Assembly: GCA_009668925.1 (NCBI GenBank)
Contig: SBEK01000051.1
Span: 1-22,000 of the forward strand
DNA: 22,000 nucleotides
Origin: Deltaproteobacteria bacterium
Lineage (GTDB): Bacteria > Desulfobacterota > Syntrophia > Syntrophales > Smithellaceae
Direction: 5' to 3'
Position numbers and translations under genes: made by a program. Within the stretch, counting starts at the first letter, position 1. Every line of letters starts with the position of its first letter. This document shows positions 1 to 7,706 of the stretch, piece after piece. Under the pieces are notes generated by a model, which worked only from the letters and a program-made list of their open reading frames with translations, ran no database searches and had not been told where the DNA came from.

Positions 1-507
1 GTTAAGGATTTAAGGATCAACAGAGAAATAAAGTCGGCTACGGTCAGGGTCATTAATGAGGAAGGACAGCCGCTGGGCGTTATTTCCCTGGACGAGGCTA
101 TTGCGAATGCGGAAAGGGTCGGTCTGGATTTGGTCGAAGTGTCTGCCAATGCCGATCCCCCCGTCTGTAAAATCATGGATTACGGAAAGTACCGTTACAA
201 GCAAAGCAAAAAAATCCATGACTCGCGAAAAAGCCAGACGGTAATTCATGTAAAGGAAATCCGTTTAAGACCCAAGACGGAGTCCCATGATTTACAGGTA
301 AAAATAAAGCATATAAAGAAATTTTTGGAGCAACACGACAAAGTGAAAATTTCCATGATGTTCCGGGGGCGCGAAATCGCCTTTACCGAGATCGGCCGCA
401 AGATGATGGAACAGATCAAGGCCGCGTTGGCCGATGAATGTATTATGGACCAGGAACCCAGGCTGGAAGGCCGGAACATGGTCATGATTGTTTCGCCAAA
501 AAAATAA
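1..507 (+). CDS. infC: Translation initiation factor IF-3 (5' end cut by window)
   Basis: IF-3 binds the 30S subunit, keeps 50S from joining early and checks initiator tRNA pairing. The frame is open from base 1 (VKDLRINREI...) and gives 168 residues to the TAA at 505-507, close to the usual 170-180, so only the start codon and perhaps a few residues are missing. The N-domain (about 1-75) carries RINREI, then LGVISLDEAI and LVEVSANADPPVCKIMDYGKY. The C-domain (about 80-168) carries KEIRLRP, HDLQVKIKHIKKFL and VKISMMFRGRE. A TTG at 130 is in frame, but starting there would remove half of the N-domain, so it is not the start. IF-3 genes often use rare start codons such as AUU; the codon itself lies outside the window. 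It leads the infC-rpmI-rplT-pheS-pheT-ihfA block. Confidence 0.97.
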   Translation, partial: VKDLRINREIKSATVRVINEEGQPLGVISLDEAIANAERVGLDLVEVSANADPPVCKIMDYGKYRYKQSKKIHDSRKSQTVIHVKEIRLRPKTESHDLQVKIKHIKKFLEQHDKVKISMMFRGREIAFTEIGRKMMEQIKAALADECIMDQEPRLEGRNMVMIVSPKK

Positions 508-533
508 AGAATTGAGAATAAAGAGGTGAGAAG

Positions 534-731
534 ATGCCGAAGATGAAAACACACAGAGGGGCCGCCAAGCGCTTTTCGGTCACCGCCAAAGGGAAGGTGA
601 AGCGTAGCAAGGCTTTTGCCAGTCACATCCTGACAAAGAAGACCACGAAGAGAAAAAGAACCTTAAGGAAGTCCACGCTGGTGCATTCGGCGAATGAACG
701 CGCCATCAAACGGCTTATTCCTTATCTGTAA
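534..731 (+). CDS. rpmI: Large ribosomal subunit protein bL35
   Basis: This is a small, highly basic 50S subunit protein of 65 residues, the normal bL35 length. It opens [14 protein letters not shown] and continues with [14 protein letters not shown] and [13 protein letters not shown], all typical of the family. A GAGGTGAG ribosome-binding site at about 523-530 sits just upstream of the ATG. The gene lies 26 nt after infC and 48 nt before rplT, the conserved infC-rpmI-rplT order. In other bacteria this operon is autoregulated by L20 binding its leader; the relevant leader would be upstream of the window, so that is not visible here. Confidence 0.98.
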   Translation: MPKMKTHRGAAKRFSVTAKGKVKRSKAFASHILTKKTTKRKRTLRKSTLVHSANERAIKRLIPYL

Positions 732-779
732 CCGATAAAGCATTTAAGAAGGTGCATCAATTGAGGAGACTGAAAGAAA

Positions 780-1139
780 ATGGCAAGAATTAAAAGGGGC
801 GTAACGGCCCGCAAGAAAAGAAGAAAAATATTGAAAATGGCCAAAGGGTTCTTTGGTGCCCGCAGCCGATTGCTTCGAACCGCCACGGAAGCCGTCAACA
901 AGGCGTTGAGTTATGCCTATCGCGACCGCAGGGGCCGGAAAAGAGAATTCCGCCAGCTGTGGATTGCAAGGATCAATGCCGCGGCCCGTCTCAACAATAT
1001 TTCCTACAGCCGCCTCATCGACGGTATGAAAAAAGCAGACATCGCACTGGATCGGAAGATTCTGGCGGAATTGGCCGTGAATGATCCGCAGGGCTTCGCC
1101 AGGATCGTGGCTGCGGCTAAAGGCGAGCAGGCGGCATGA
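780..1139 (+). CDS. rplT: Large ribosomal subunit protein bL20
   Basis: bL20 binds 23S rRNA early in 50S assembly and in some bacteria represses its own operon. The 119-residue product has the full family pattern: an N-terminal basic extension ([19 protein letters not shown]), then [44 protein letters not shown] and [11 protein letters not shown]. The length matches the family. A GAGGAG site lies at 763-768, about 11 nt before the ATG. The TGA stop at 1137-1139 overlaps the pheS ATG at 1136-1138, so translation of the two genes is probably coupled. Confidence 0.98.
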   Translation: MARIKRGVTARKKRRKILKMAKGFFGARSRLLRTATEAVNKALSYAYRDRRGRKREFRQLWIARINAAARLNNISYSRLIDGMKKADIALDRKILAELAVNDPQGFARIVAAAKGEQAA

Positions 1140-2152
1140 TTGCGGATATTCAACAGCTCGAAACGGACGCTCTTGCCGAACTGGAAAAAGCCGGAGATGA
1201 AGAGTCGATTCTGGCTGTGAGAACAAAATTCCTGGGCCGCAAAGGATTGCTCACCGGCCTCTTACGAAATATTGCTCAGGTGCCGGTCGAAGAAAAACCG
1301 TTGTTCGGGAAACGCTGCAATGAAGCGAAGGAACTTCTGGAGCAGAAAATAACAGAAGCTCTGGAGCACCAGAAACAGGACAAGAAAGAAGAAATTCTCG
1401 CCAGAGAAAAAATTGATGTCACCCTGCCGGGCAGAGGTTTTCGTCCGGGAAGAATACATCCCGTCATTCAAATCCGGCGTGAAATTTGTGACATTTTCGC
1501 TTCATTCGGCTTTTCGGTCGTTGAAGGTCCGGAAGTCGAACTGGATTACTACAATTTCGAGGCGCTTAACATTCCCAAGGACCATCCTGCACGGGACATG
1601 CAGGACACCTTCTATATTGAAGAAAACATGGTTCTGCGCACCCACACCTCACCGGTCCAGGTGAGGGTTATGGAGCAAGTGAAGCCTCCCGTTCGCATCC
1701 TGTCGCCGGGGAGGGTTTACCGGCCCGATTCCGATGTTTCCCACACCCCTATGTTTCATCAGATTGAAGGCTTGCTTGTGGACAGAGGCGTCAGTTTTGC
1801 CGATTTGAAGGGTATTCTGACGGCCTTTCTCAAGAAAGTCTTCGGGGATGATACGATTCTGCGCTTCCGTCCCAGCTTTTTCCCCTTCACGGAGCCGTCC
1901 GCGGAAGTCGACATTCAATGCGTCATGTGCGACGGCAAAGGCTGCCGCGTTTGCGGGCAAGGCGGCTGGCTGGAAATTCTGGGATCCGGCATGGTCGATC
2001 CGGCCGTTTTTCGCAATGTCGGTTATGATGCAGACCTGTATTCCGGGTTTGCCTTCGGGCTGGGCTTGGAGCGCATTGCCATGCTGAAGTACGGCATTTC
2101 CGATATCCGTCTCTTATTCGAAAACGACATTCGATTCCTTAAACAATTTTAG
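1136..2152 (+). CDS. pheS: Phenylalanine--tRNA ligase alpha subunit
   Basis: This is the catalytic subunit of the alpha2-beta2 enzyme that charges tRNA-Phe with phenylalanine in the cytoplasm. It has 338 residues, normal for PheS. Residues about 1-85 form the charged coiled-coil arm that contacts tRNA. The class II catalytic domain follows, with [54 protein letters not shown] and the motif 3 region [11 protein letters not shown] near residue 307. A cysteine cluster (CVMC, then GCRVC) near residues 262-272 is common in one branch of bacterial PheS. The start is fixed by the 4-nt overlap with rplT. pheT follows after 14 nt, as expected for two subunits made in equal amounts. Confidence 0.98.
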   Translation: MIADIQQLETDALAELEKAGDEESILAVRTKFLGRKGLLTGLLRNIAQVPVEEKPLFGKRCNEAKELLEQKITEALEHQKQDKKEEILAREKIDVTLPGRGFRPGRIHPVIQIRREICDIFASFGFSVVEGPEVELDYYNFEALNIPKDHPARDMQDTFYIEENMVLRTHTSPVQVRVMEQVKPPVRILSPGRVYRPDSDVSHTPMFHQIEGLLVDRGVSFADLKGILTAFLKKVFGDDTILRFRPSFFPFTEPSAEVDIQCVMCDGKGCRVCGQGGWLEILGSGMVDPAVFRNVGYDADLYSGFAFGLGLERIAMLKYGISDIRLLFENDIRFLKQF

Positions 2153-2166
2153 GAGAGCTTCATCTC

Positions 2167-4575
2167 ATGCTCGTCAGTCTCAAATGGCTTAAAGATTATA
2201 TTGATCTGGACATAACCGCGCAGGAACTTGCGGACCGGCTGACCATGGCCGGATTGGAAGTGGACGAGATCAAGACGATTGCCCATAAATTCGCAGGCGT
2301 CGTGGTCGCCAGGATTCTGTCCGTCAGACCGCATCCCGGAGCCGACAAGTTGTCCCTGTGCGATGTGTCGGACGGTTCCGGCACGTACCCGATTGTCTGC
2401 GGTGCCAGGAATATTAAAGCCGGCGACGTGGTTCCACTTGCCAAAATCGGAGCCGTGATTCCGGGCGGCTACACGATCAAATCAACGGTATTGCGCGGTG
2501 AACGATCCGACGGTATGTTGTGTTCGGCGGCGGAACTGGAGATCGGCGATGATGCGTCAGGCATCCTGCAATTGCCCTCCGACGCGGCGCTGGGGATGGC
2601 CCTGGAGAACGCGCTGAACCTGGGAGACACGGTCCTGGATGTCAGCATCACACCGAATCGTTCCGATTGCCTGAGCATGATCGGCATGGCGCGGGAAATT
2701 GCCGCCCTGACCGGGAAAAAAATAAGAATGCCGAAAATCACGATCAGGGAAGCGGGTGAAGAGATCGCCGCCCTGTCTTCAGTGACGATTGTTGATGCGG
2801 ACCTCTGCCCGCGCTACTCAGCGAGGATGATCAAGAATGTAAAAATCGGTGAATCTCCGGTCTGGATGAAGACAAGGCTGGAAGCCGCCGGTCTGCGGGC
2901 CATCAATAATGTTGTGGACGTGACCAATTTTGTGATGCTGGAAATGGGGCAGCCGCTGCATGCCTTCGATTTTCGCTTCCTTGAAGAAGGGCGGATCGTT
3001 GTCCGCAGATCAAACGCGGGAGAAGAATTCATTTCGCTCGATGAAAAAAGCCACGCGCTTCCCGAAAACACTCTGTTGATCTGCGATGGGAAAAAGCCTG
3101 TTGCGATCGCCGGGATCATGGGGGGGCTCAATTCGGAAGTCAAGGAAGATACCCAAATCGTATTTTTGGAGAGCGCGTATTTCAATCCGTCATCTATTCG
3201 CCGCTCTTCGCGCCGTCTGGCCATGCCGACGGACGCCGCCTTCCGTTTTGAACGGGGTATCGATCCGGAAGGGGTGATCCGCGCATTGAACCGTGCTGCG
3301 CAATTGATTGCGGAGCTTTCGGGCGGTTCTATCTGCAGGAATTATCTCGACGAATATCCGCAAAAAATAACGCCGGTTCTAAACATTCCCCTGCGTCTGG
3401 GCAGAATCGGCGAAATGATCGGTGCGCCTGTCCCCGCGAAAGACGTTGTCCGGATTCTCAGATGCCTCGACATGAAGGTCAGGGCGGACGGGAAGGGCAA
3501 GTATCTGGTTACCCCGCCGACGTTTCGCGTCGACATTGAAAGAGAAATCGACCTGATTGAAGAGATCGTGCGTCTTTACGGCTACGATCGGGTGCCGGTC
3601 AAGCTGCCCGCCGTAGCGGTTACGGAGATGGCCGTCATTCCCCGCCTCCGCCTTGAAGAAAGGCTTCGCGAATTGATGGCTGGAAGCGGCTTTTCCGAGA
3701 TCATCAACTACAGTTTTTCATCGCCGGCTTCAGTCGATGATCTGGGCCTGCCGCCGGATGACGAGCGGCGCAATTTTGTGACGATCAGGAATCCTTTGAC
3801 GGAAGAACAATCCGTGATGCGCACGACGATGGCCTTCGGAATGCTGGAAACACTGAAGAAGAATATCAATAACGGGTCCTCCAATTTAAAGATATTTGAA
3901 ATAGGGCGCACGTTTCTGAAACTTCGGAGCCGGGAATTACCTGAGGAAAAGAACATTCTGGCCGGACTTTTATCCGGGAAATTGTCTGAAAATTTGTGGG
4001 GCAACAAGACAAACGTTGATTTTTACGATCTGAAAGGCTGCCTCGAAAATTTATTTTATGATCTGAAGCTGGAACAGGTTCAGTACGGGGCTGAAACAGC
4101 GGAGCCATTTTTGCATCCGGGTCAGTCCTGCGGCCTTTATATCGGGGGAACAAAGATAGGCTGCCTCGGGCAGGTGCATCCGGATGTAATGCAGAAAATG
4201 GATATTAAGGGAACTGCTTATCTTTTTGAAATGAATATTGATTTACTCAATAAACACATCGGAAGCCAAATCACCTACAAGGAAATATCCAAATTTCCGG
4301 CCGTAACCCGCGACGTCGCTTTTGTGATTTCCGAGTCTCTGGAAGCCCGGAAGATGCTAGAAATTGTTTTAAGTCAGCATGAAGATTTGCTTGAAAATGT
4401 GGTGATTTTTGATATATACGCTGGCAAAGGTCTGGATACCGGGACAAAAAGTTTGGGATTGCGTTTTTCCTATCGCGCTCTTGACAGAACTTTAACGGAT
4501 GCGGAAATCAATTCGATTCATGATAAAATCGTGCACAACGCGGTGCGACTGACGGGTGCAAGAATAAGAGCCTAA
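2167..4575 (+). CDS. pheT: Phenylalanine--tRNA ligase beta subunit
   Basis: The beta subunit provides tRNA binding and editing for phenylalanyl-tRNA synthetase. At 802 residues it is full length (usual about 790-810). Order of domains: an N-terminal segment LVSLKWLKDYIDLD; an OB-fold tRNA-binding (EMAP-like) domain at about 40-150 with RPHPGADKLSLCDV and LRGERSDGMLCS; the B3/B4 editing region at about 205-385, including NNVVDVTNFVMLE and GQPLHAFD; a B5 domain at about 400-475; a catalytic-like core with LYGYDRVPVKLP; and a C-terminal ferredoxin-fold anticodon-binding domain at about 708-801 (KFPAVTRDVAF ... TLTDAEINSIHDKIV). An AGGAGAG site (2151-2157) overlaps the pheS stop. No disrupted motifs were seen. 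Confidence 0.98.
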   Translation: MLVSLKWLKDYIDLDITAQELADRLTMAGLEVDEIKTIAHKFAGVVVARILSVRPHPGADKLSLCDVSDGSGTYPIVCGARNIKAGDVVPLAKIGAVIPGGYTIKSTVLRGERSDGMLCSAAELEIGDDASGILQLPSDAALGMALENALNLGDTVLDVSITPNRSDCLSMIGMAREIAALTGKKIRMPKITIREAGEEIAALSSVTIVDADLCPRYSARMIKNVKIGESPVWMKTRLEAAGLRAINNVVDVTNFVMLEMGQPLHAFDFRFLEEGRIVVRRSNAGEEFISLDEKSHALPENTLLICDGKKPVAIAGIMGGLNSEVKEDTQIVFLESAYFNPSSIRRSSRRLAMPTDAAFRFERGIDPEGVIRALNRAAQLIAELSGGSICRNYLDEYPQKITPVLNIPLRLGRIGEMIGAPVPAKDVVRILRCLDMKVRADGKGKYLVTPPTFRVDIEREIDLIEEIVRLYGYDRVPVKLPAVAVTEMAVIPRLRLEERLRELMAGSGFSEIINYSFSSPASVDDLGLPPDDERRNFVTIRNPLTEEQSVMRTTMAFGMLETLKKNINNGSSNLKIFEIGRTFLKLRSRELPEEKNILAGLLSGKLSENLWGNKTNVDFYDLKGCLENLFYDLKLEQVQYGAETAEPFLHPGQSCGLYIGGTKIGCLGQVHPDVMQKMDIKGTAYLFEMNIDLLNKHIGSQITYKEISKFPAVTRDVAFVISESLEARKMLEIVLSQHEDLLENVVIFDIYAGKGLDTGTKSLGLRFSYRALDRTLTDAEINSIHDKIVHNAVRLTGARIRA

Positions 4576-4608
4576 CAGTTTATTTGACGTTAAAACGGAG
4601 GAAAAGAA

Positions 4609-4884
4609 ATGACGAAGATTGATATTATTCAGAATGTTTATGAAAAACTCGGTTTTTCCAAAAAAGAATCGGCGGATATCGTTGAATCCGTGTTTGACAT
4701 CATCAAAGACAGCCTGGCGCAGGGTGAAAGAGTAAAGATTTCCGGTTTCGGAAATTTCATGGTTAAAGAAAAACGTGCCCGGCGCGGCCGTAATCCGCAA
4801 ACCGGACAGGAAATATCCATTACCGCACGCCGGGTTTTAACGTTCAAATCCTCCCAGGTACTGCGCAAATCCCTTAACGGTTAG
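4609..4884 (+). CDS. ihfA: Integration host factor alpha subunit
   Basis: IHF bends DNA sharply at specific sites and acts in transcription, replication and site-specific recombination. The 91-residue product has the HU/IHF fold: two N-terminal helices (TKIDIIQNVYEKLGFSKKES), the conserved VKISGFGNFMVKEKRARRGRNP, and the DNA-binding arm with the intercalating proline in RNPQTG, ending ARRVLTFKSSQVLRK. Length and the pheT-ihfA order fit the alpha subunit rather than HU. A strong GGAG site lies just before the ATG. It is the last gene before an intrinsic terminator. IHF is a common host cofactor for tyrosine integrases like the one at 17383, but no link between the two can be shown from this sequence. 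Confidence 0.93.
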   Translation: MTKIDIIQNVYEKLGFSKKESADIVESVFDIIKDSLAQGERVKISGFGNFMVKEKRARRGRNPQTGQEISITARRVLTFKSSQVLRKSLNG

Positions 4885-4925
4885 TTGTTTGTATTGCCCA
4901 CATCGTTGCCTGAACGTCTTAAAAG

Positions 4926-4960
4926 CTTTCCAATCCGGTTGCGATTGGAAGGTTTTTATT
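4926..4960 (+). terminator. Intrinsic terminator of the infC-ihfA operon
   Basis: A 10-bp stem (4926-4935 pairing with 4943-4952, one G-U pair) with a 7-nt loop is followed by TTTTTATTTA. It starts 41 nt after the ihfA stop and is a textbook Rho-independent terminator. Confidence 0.9.
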
Positions 4961-5008
4961 TAATTTCGTTTTTGCAAATATCTTTCTCCGTAATGATTCA
5001 GGAATTGT

Positions 5009-5347
5009 ATGGATAGCATAATTCCCGAAAAGGCTTTTTTCCGTATTGGAGAAGTGAGCAAAATCCTCGGTGTTGAACCTTACGTGATCCGCTACTGGGA
5101 GACTGAGTTTAAGACGATCAAGCCTGTGCGAACGAAGACGTCACAGCGCCTTTACCGGAAAAAGGATGTTGAGGAATTATTAACCATCCGCAATTTGCTC
5201 TATCAACAGCGCTTCACCATCAGCGGCGCCAAAAAACAACTCCTGCTCATGCGCGGTAAAGATGAACCGGCGCCGAAAGACGGCGATCACGAAAAGCTGT
5301 TGTTTATTAAGAAGGAATTGGAACAAATCAGCAAACTGATGAGCTAA
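5009..5347 (+). CDS. MerR-family transcriptional regulator
   Basis: This is a 112-residue DNA-binding regulator. Residues about 10-80 form a MerR winged helix-turn-helix: FFRIGEVSKILGVEPYVIRYWETEF, then the wing TSQRLYRKKDVEELLTIRNLLYQQRFTISGAKKQL. The C-terminal part (about 85-112) is short, charged and helix-like and has no cysteine or recognisable ligand-binding domain. It therefore probably dimerises but does not sense metal like classical MerR. The ATG at 5009 has AGGA 5 nt upstream. It follows the ihfA terminator by 48 nt, so it needs its own promoter or read-through. An ihfA-merR pairing recurs in deltaproteobacteria in my recollection. The target genes are unknown. Confidence 0.9.
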   Translation: MDSIIPEKAFFRIGEVSKILGVEPYVIRYWETEFKTIKPVRTKTSQRLYRKKDVEELLTIRNLLYQQRFTISGAKKQLLLMRGKDEPAPKDGDHEKLLFIKKELEQISKLMS

Positions 5348-5377
5348 AAAGCCGGCAATCGGGATTGCCGGCTTTTT
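5346..5377. terminator. Bidirectional intrinsic terminator between convergent genes
   Basis: A perfect 14-bp inverted repeat (5346-5359 with 5364-5377) encloses a CGGG tetraloop. It has an A-run on one side and a T-run on the other, so it can end transcripts from both directions. Its 5' arm begins inside the TAA stop of the merR gene. The convergent PxxKW gene ends 29 nt away at 5406. Confidence 0.92.
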
Positions 5378-5405
5378 AGCGAATGCTGTGCATTAGAAAT
5401 GTTGT

Positions 5406-5687
5406 TTATTTCTTTTTGCTGGCCCTTTTGGACGCCTTGAGCGGGTTAATCTTCTGAGTTTCCTTAATCTCAATTTTAACATGTGAAGCGGTCGGGCAGT
5501 TGCCGGTCATCCACTTGCTTTTCGGATCCGGATAAACCTTGCAATATTTCCCGGTTTCATATTCAAAAATCTTATTACAGTCTCCACATTTTTCGACTAT
5601 CACGACACAGCTTCCGCCGAAGAAACCGCAGCCTTTCTTGCTCATGAAAGCGCATTCCACACCTTTTTTAACAGTCTCACAAATCAT
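5406..5687 (-). CDS. PxxKW family cysteine-rich protein
   Basis: This 93-residue protein has eight cysteines (3, 12, 20, 27, 34, 37, 49, 64) and the PKSKW motif at 55-59 that names the PxxKW family. It begins MICETVKKGVECAFMSKKGC and ends with a lysine-rich tail (INPLKASKRASKKK). The paired cysteines, especially CGDC at 34-37, suggest metal or Fe-S binding, but no function is established. There is no signal peptide, so it should be cytoplasmic. A GGGGG-rich ribosome-binding site lies about 6 nt before the ATG. It is transcribed toward merR and ends at their shared bidirectional terminator. I recognise the family from memory of deltaproteobacterial genomes; the family call is firm, the role is not. 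Confidence 0.85.
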   Translation of the reverse strand: MICETVKKGVECAFMSKKGCGFFGGSCVVIVEKCGDCNKIFEYETGKYCKVYPDPKSKWMTGNCPTASHVKIEIKETQKINPLKASKRASKKK

Positions 5688-5793
5688 TTGACAACCCCCT
5701 TATAGATAATTACTCGAAATTTTGACGCCGCGGAAAAAGACAATGAATCAAAAGAAGTATCCACATTTCGTCGCTGAGATTTTAACCGGCGTG

Positions 5794-5822
5794 TCCTTAA
5801 CAGCAAAAAAAACGCCTGTCAA
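5794..5822 (-). promoter_or_regulatory. Candidate promoter upstream of the PxxKW gene
   Basis: On the minus strand a perfect TTGACA (-35, plus 5817-5822) is followed after exactly 17 nt by TAAGGA (plus 5794-5799), a poor -10. It would give a leader of about 100 nt to the start at 5687. The -35 is convincing and the -10 is weak. The surrounding 259-bp gap (5688-5946) shows no other clear feature. Confidence 0.3.
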
Positions 5823-5946
5823 GAAAAATTAAAGCTTATTGACGGGACCAAGGCCCTGGCGTGGGAAAAGCGATGCCTGTAAGAAGCGGAGGTCAGTCGA
5901 ACAAAGAAATTTGCCCCTGTGTATTTTGTTGCGCCGCCCTCAACCG

Positions 5947-6435
5947 TTATTTCTGTATTCGTTCCTGATACACCTTGAGCTGATCATCATCGTGCGGGCC
6001 ATAAAGCACTACCGTGTTATTTTCCACCACTTTGAAGGTGACCTGCAAACCGAGGTAAGCGTAGAGAATGCCGATCTGTTTGCCCGTTTGGTCGATGACG
6101 AGAAAACCGGACCACGTCTGACCGCTGCGTTCCAGGAGCTTCAATTGCATGTCGGTGACCATGACTTTAATGCCCGCCGGCGTGAGTTCCACTTCCTTCC
6201 ATAAATCGTTGCCCATGGAATAAGACTTATCCAGAGCCAAGATGGCGACGGGATAGGTGTCGGAACCCGTAATGTAATATCGATATTCCGGTCTGACCTC
6301 GAATGTTTCAAAAGCATTCCTGGCCCGGTTATCGGGAACAAACTTACCGAAGCCGGTCATGTTCGCGCATCCGGCGGAAATGAGGATCAGGGTCAGGGCT
6401 GCAGTTGCGACGATGGATCTTAAAGATGTTCTCAT
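5947..6435 (-). CDS. Predicted lipoprotein of unknown function
   Basis: I do not recognise the family. The 162-residue product begins MRTSLRSIVATAALTLILIS and then AGC, which is a type II signal peptide with the lipidated cysteine at about residue 23. It should be anchored to the outer or inner membrane facing the periplasm. The mature part looks soluble and mixed alpha/beta, with FEVRPEYRYYITGSDTYPVAIL, LTPAGIKVMVTDMQLKLL and GFLVIDQTGKQIGILYAYLG. The frame is open 29 codons further upstream, but the start at 6435 is chosen because an AAAGGAGT site (6441-6448) precedes it at ideal spacing and the signal peptide begins there. It is a single gene, divergent from the PTS operon. Confidence 0.8.
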   Translation of the reverse strand: MRTSLRSIVATAALTLILISAGCANMTGFGKFVPDNRARNAFETFEVRPEYRYYITGSDTYPVAILALDKSYSMGNDLWKEVELTPAGIKVMVTDMQLKLLERSGQTWSGFLVIDQTGKQIGILYAYLGLQVTFKVVENNTVVLYGPHDDDQLKVYQERIQK

Positions 6436-6440
6436 CGTGT

Positions 6441-6448
6441 ACTCCTTT
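6441..6448 (-). promoter_or_regulatory. Ribosome-binding site fixing the lipoprotein start
   Basis: AAAGGAGT on the minus strand lies 5 nt before the ATG at 6435. It decides between this start and a longer in-frame reading beginning at 6522. Confidence 0.8.
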
Positions 6449-6494
6449 CCCGGATATAAATTTATGAAGGTGTTTTTAGTTGATGGAATTTTTT

Positions 6495-6500
6495 TATAAT
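6495..6500 (+). promoter_or_regulatory. Possible -10 element for the PTS operon
   Basis: The divergent gap 6436-6697 contains a perfect TATAAT on the plus strand at 6495-6500, but the sequence 16-18 nt upstream is only a T-run and not a good -35. Used as a promoter it would give a leader of about 190 nt before the EIID gene. No riboswitch-like structure was recognised in that leader. Confidence 0.25.
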
Positions 6501-6697
6501 GTAACCGGAAGGAAAGCAACATGAAAAATATCCTTGCCTGCGGGCGGATTCAGAAGGATTCCGGCATTCATCTGCCGATGTGTTTCTGTGATTAAATTGA
6601 CTTAGATAGACATTTGTGTTAGTTCCTTCGGCACATAAAAAGGGAATATAAACGAGATAAATGCATCCGGGGCTTTAAAATGAGAAGAGGATCTTTA

Positions 6698-7441
6698 ATG
6701 AACATATTCTGGAGATCTTTTTTCATTCACGCCGCCCTGAACTTCAGACGGATGCAAAACCTCGGTTTGGCGTATGCGATCATTCCTTTTCTGCGGGAAC
6801 GAAAATTGTCCGGAAGGGATGAAGAGGCATTTCTGAGCCGGCATTTGCAGATGTTTAACACGCACCCTTATTTATCGACGCCGCTCATCGGTTCGATCGT
6901 CCGCATGGAAGAAGAGCGGCCGGACGAAGGCGACGCCTCTCCCATCATTGCGGTCAAACAAAGCCTGATGGGCCCGTATGCGGCGATCGGCGATGCATTT
7001 TTCTGGGGTGCGCTGAGACCGTGTGCCGGCATTATTTCGGTCGGCCTGGCCTGGGCGGGATTGATCCTGGCGCCGCTGGCTTTTGTTGCGGTCTATGCGC
7101 CTGCGCACATCTGGGTCAGGGTGAAGGGGTTCATCGAGGGATACCGGAGGGGAAAACAGGGAATCGAATTCGTCCGGAGAATCGATTTGCCCCGCACGGC
7201 CGTCCGCGTCCGGTGGCTGTCTCTGGCCATGTTGGCAGGCTTCGGGGCACTGCTTTTTAGAGACGGGCATTCCGCGGGGGCGGAAATACCGTGGGCTGCT
7301 GCGGCAGCGGGGGGACTGGTCATTATCCTGGCTTGCTGGTTTTTGGTTAAGAAAGGCCTGTCGCAAATTTATATTTTATACGGAACGGCGGTCCTGTTTT
7401 TAATATTCTCAATGAGAGAGATCCTGACGTGCTGGAAATGA
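6698..7441 (+). CDS. PTS mannose/fructose/sorbose-family EIID component
   Basis: EIID is one of two membrane subunits of mannose-family sugar permeases. The 247-residue product carries the EIID signatures FRRMQNLGLAYAIIPFLRE (about 17-35), RHLQMFNTHPYL (48-59) and QSLMGPYAAIGDAFFWG (88-104). Hydrophobic segments follow at about 107-136, 172-188, 200-220 and 225-241. I start at 6698 because AGAGGA (6686-6691) sits 6 nt upstream; an in-frame ATG at 6680 would add six residues. The stop overlaps the HPr gene. No EIIA, EIIB or EIIC gene is in the window, so the transporter is incomplete here: it may be completed elsewhere, or the protein may be a regulatory remnant. Confidence 0.9.
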   Translation: MNIFWRSFFIHAALNFRRMQNLGLAYAIIPFLRERKLSGRDEEAFLSRHLQMFNTHPYLSTPLIGSIVRMEEERPDEGDASPIIAVKQSLMGPYAAIGDAFFWGALRPCAGIISVGLAWAGLILAPLAFVAVYAPAHIWVRVKGFIEGYRRGKQGIEFVRRIDLPRTAVRVRWLSLAMLAGFGALLFRDGHSAGAEIPWAAAAAGGLVIILACWFLVKKGLSQIYILYGTAVLFLIFSMREILTCWK

Positions 7442-7698
7442 AGACTTTTAAATTGAAAAATAAATTGGGAATGCATGCGCGTGCGGCTGCTTCCTTTGTG
7501 CGTATTGCGCAGAAGTATCGTGCGGATATATTTATTGAACGTAACGGTCAAACCGTTAATGGAAAGAGTATTTTAGGAATTTTGACGCTTGCCTGTCCGA
7601 TGGGCGGTATGATAACAGTAAGAGCCGAAGGCGTTGATGCGGCTCAAGCGCTCGATGAGATCGAGGCATTGATTGAAAATAAATTTGGAGAAGAATAA
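7429..7698 (+). CDS. ptsH: Phosphocarrier protein HPr
   Basis: HPr accepts phosphate from enzyme I on a histidine and passes it to EIIA proteins. The 89-residue product has the active site NKLGMHARAAA with His16 and the regulatory site VNGKSILGI with Ser47, matching His15 and Ser46 of the reference numbering. The serine site suggests control by an HPr kinase/phosphatase, which is not in this window. A GTG start at 7429 has GAGAG upstream and gives near-canonical numbering. An ATG at 7438 overlaps the EIID stop as ATGA and is the alternative, removing three residues. Either way translation is coupled to the EIID gene. Confidence 0.95.
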   Translation: MLEMKTFKLKNKLGMHARAAASFVRIAQKYRADIFIERNGQTVNGKSILGILTLACPMGGMITVRAEGVDAAQALDEIEALIENKFGEE

Positions 7699-7706
7699 AT
7701 CATCCC

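Noticed and set aside
744..1226. Minus-strand open frame of 160 codons opposite rplT and pheS
   Set aside because: It covers the reverse strand of a ribosomal protein gene and the start of pheS; there is no independent evidence for a gene.
5839..6204. Plus-strand open frame of 121 codons over the gap and the lipoprotein gene
   Set aside because: Most of it is antisense to the lipoprotein gene, which has a clear signal peptide and ribosome-binding site; the rest has no coding character.
6561..6577. Sigma-54-like GG...GC element upstream of the PTS operon
   Set aside because: GG and GC are separated by 9 nt instead of the required 10, and the flanking consensus is poor.
6597..6625. TTGACT as a -35 element for the EIID operon
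   Set aside because: No acceptable -10 is found 15-18 nt downstream.
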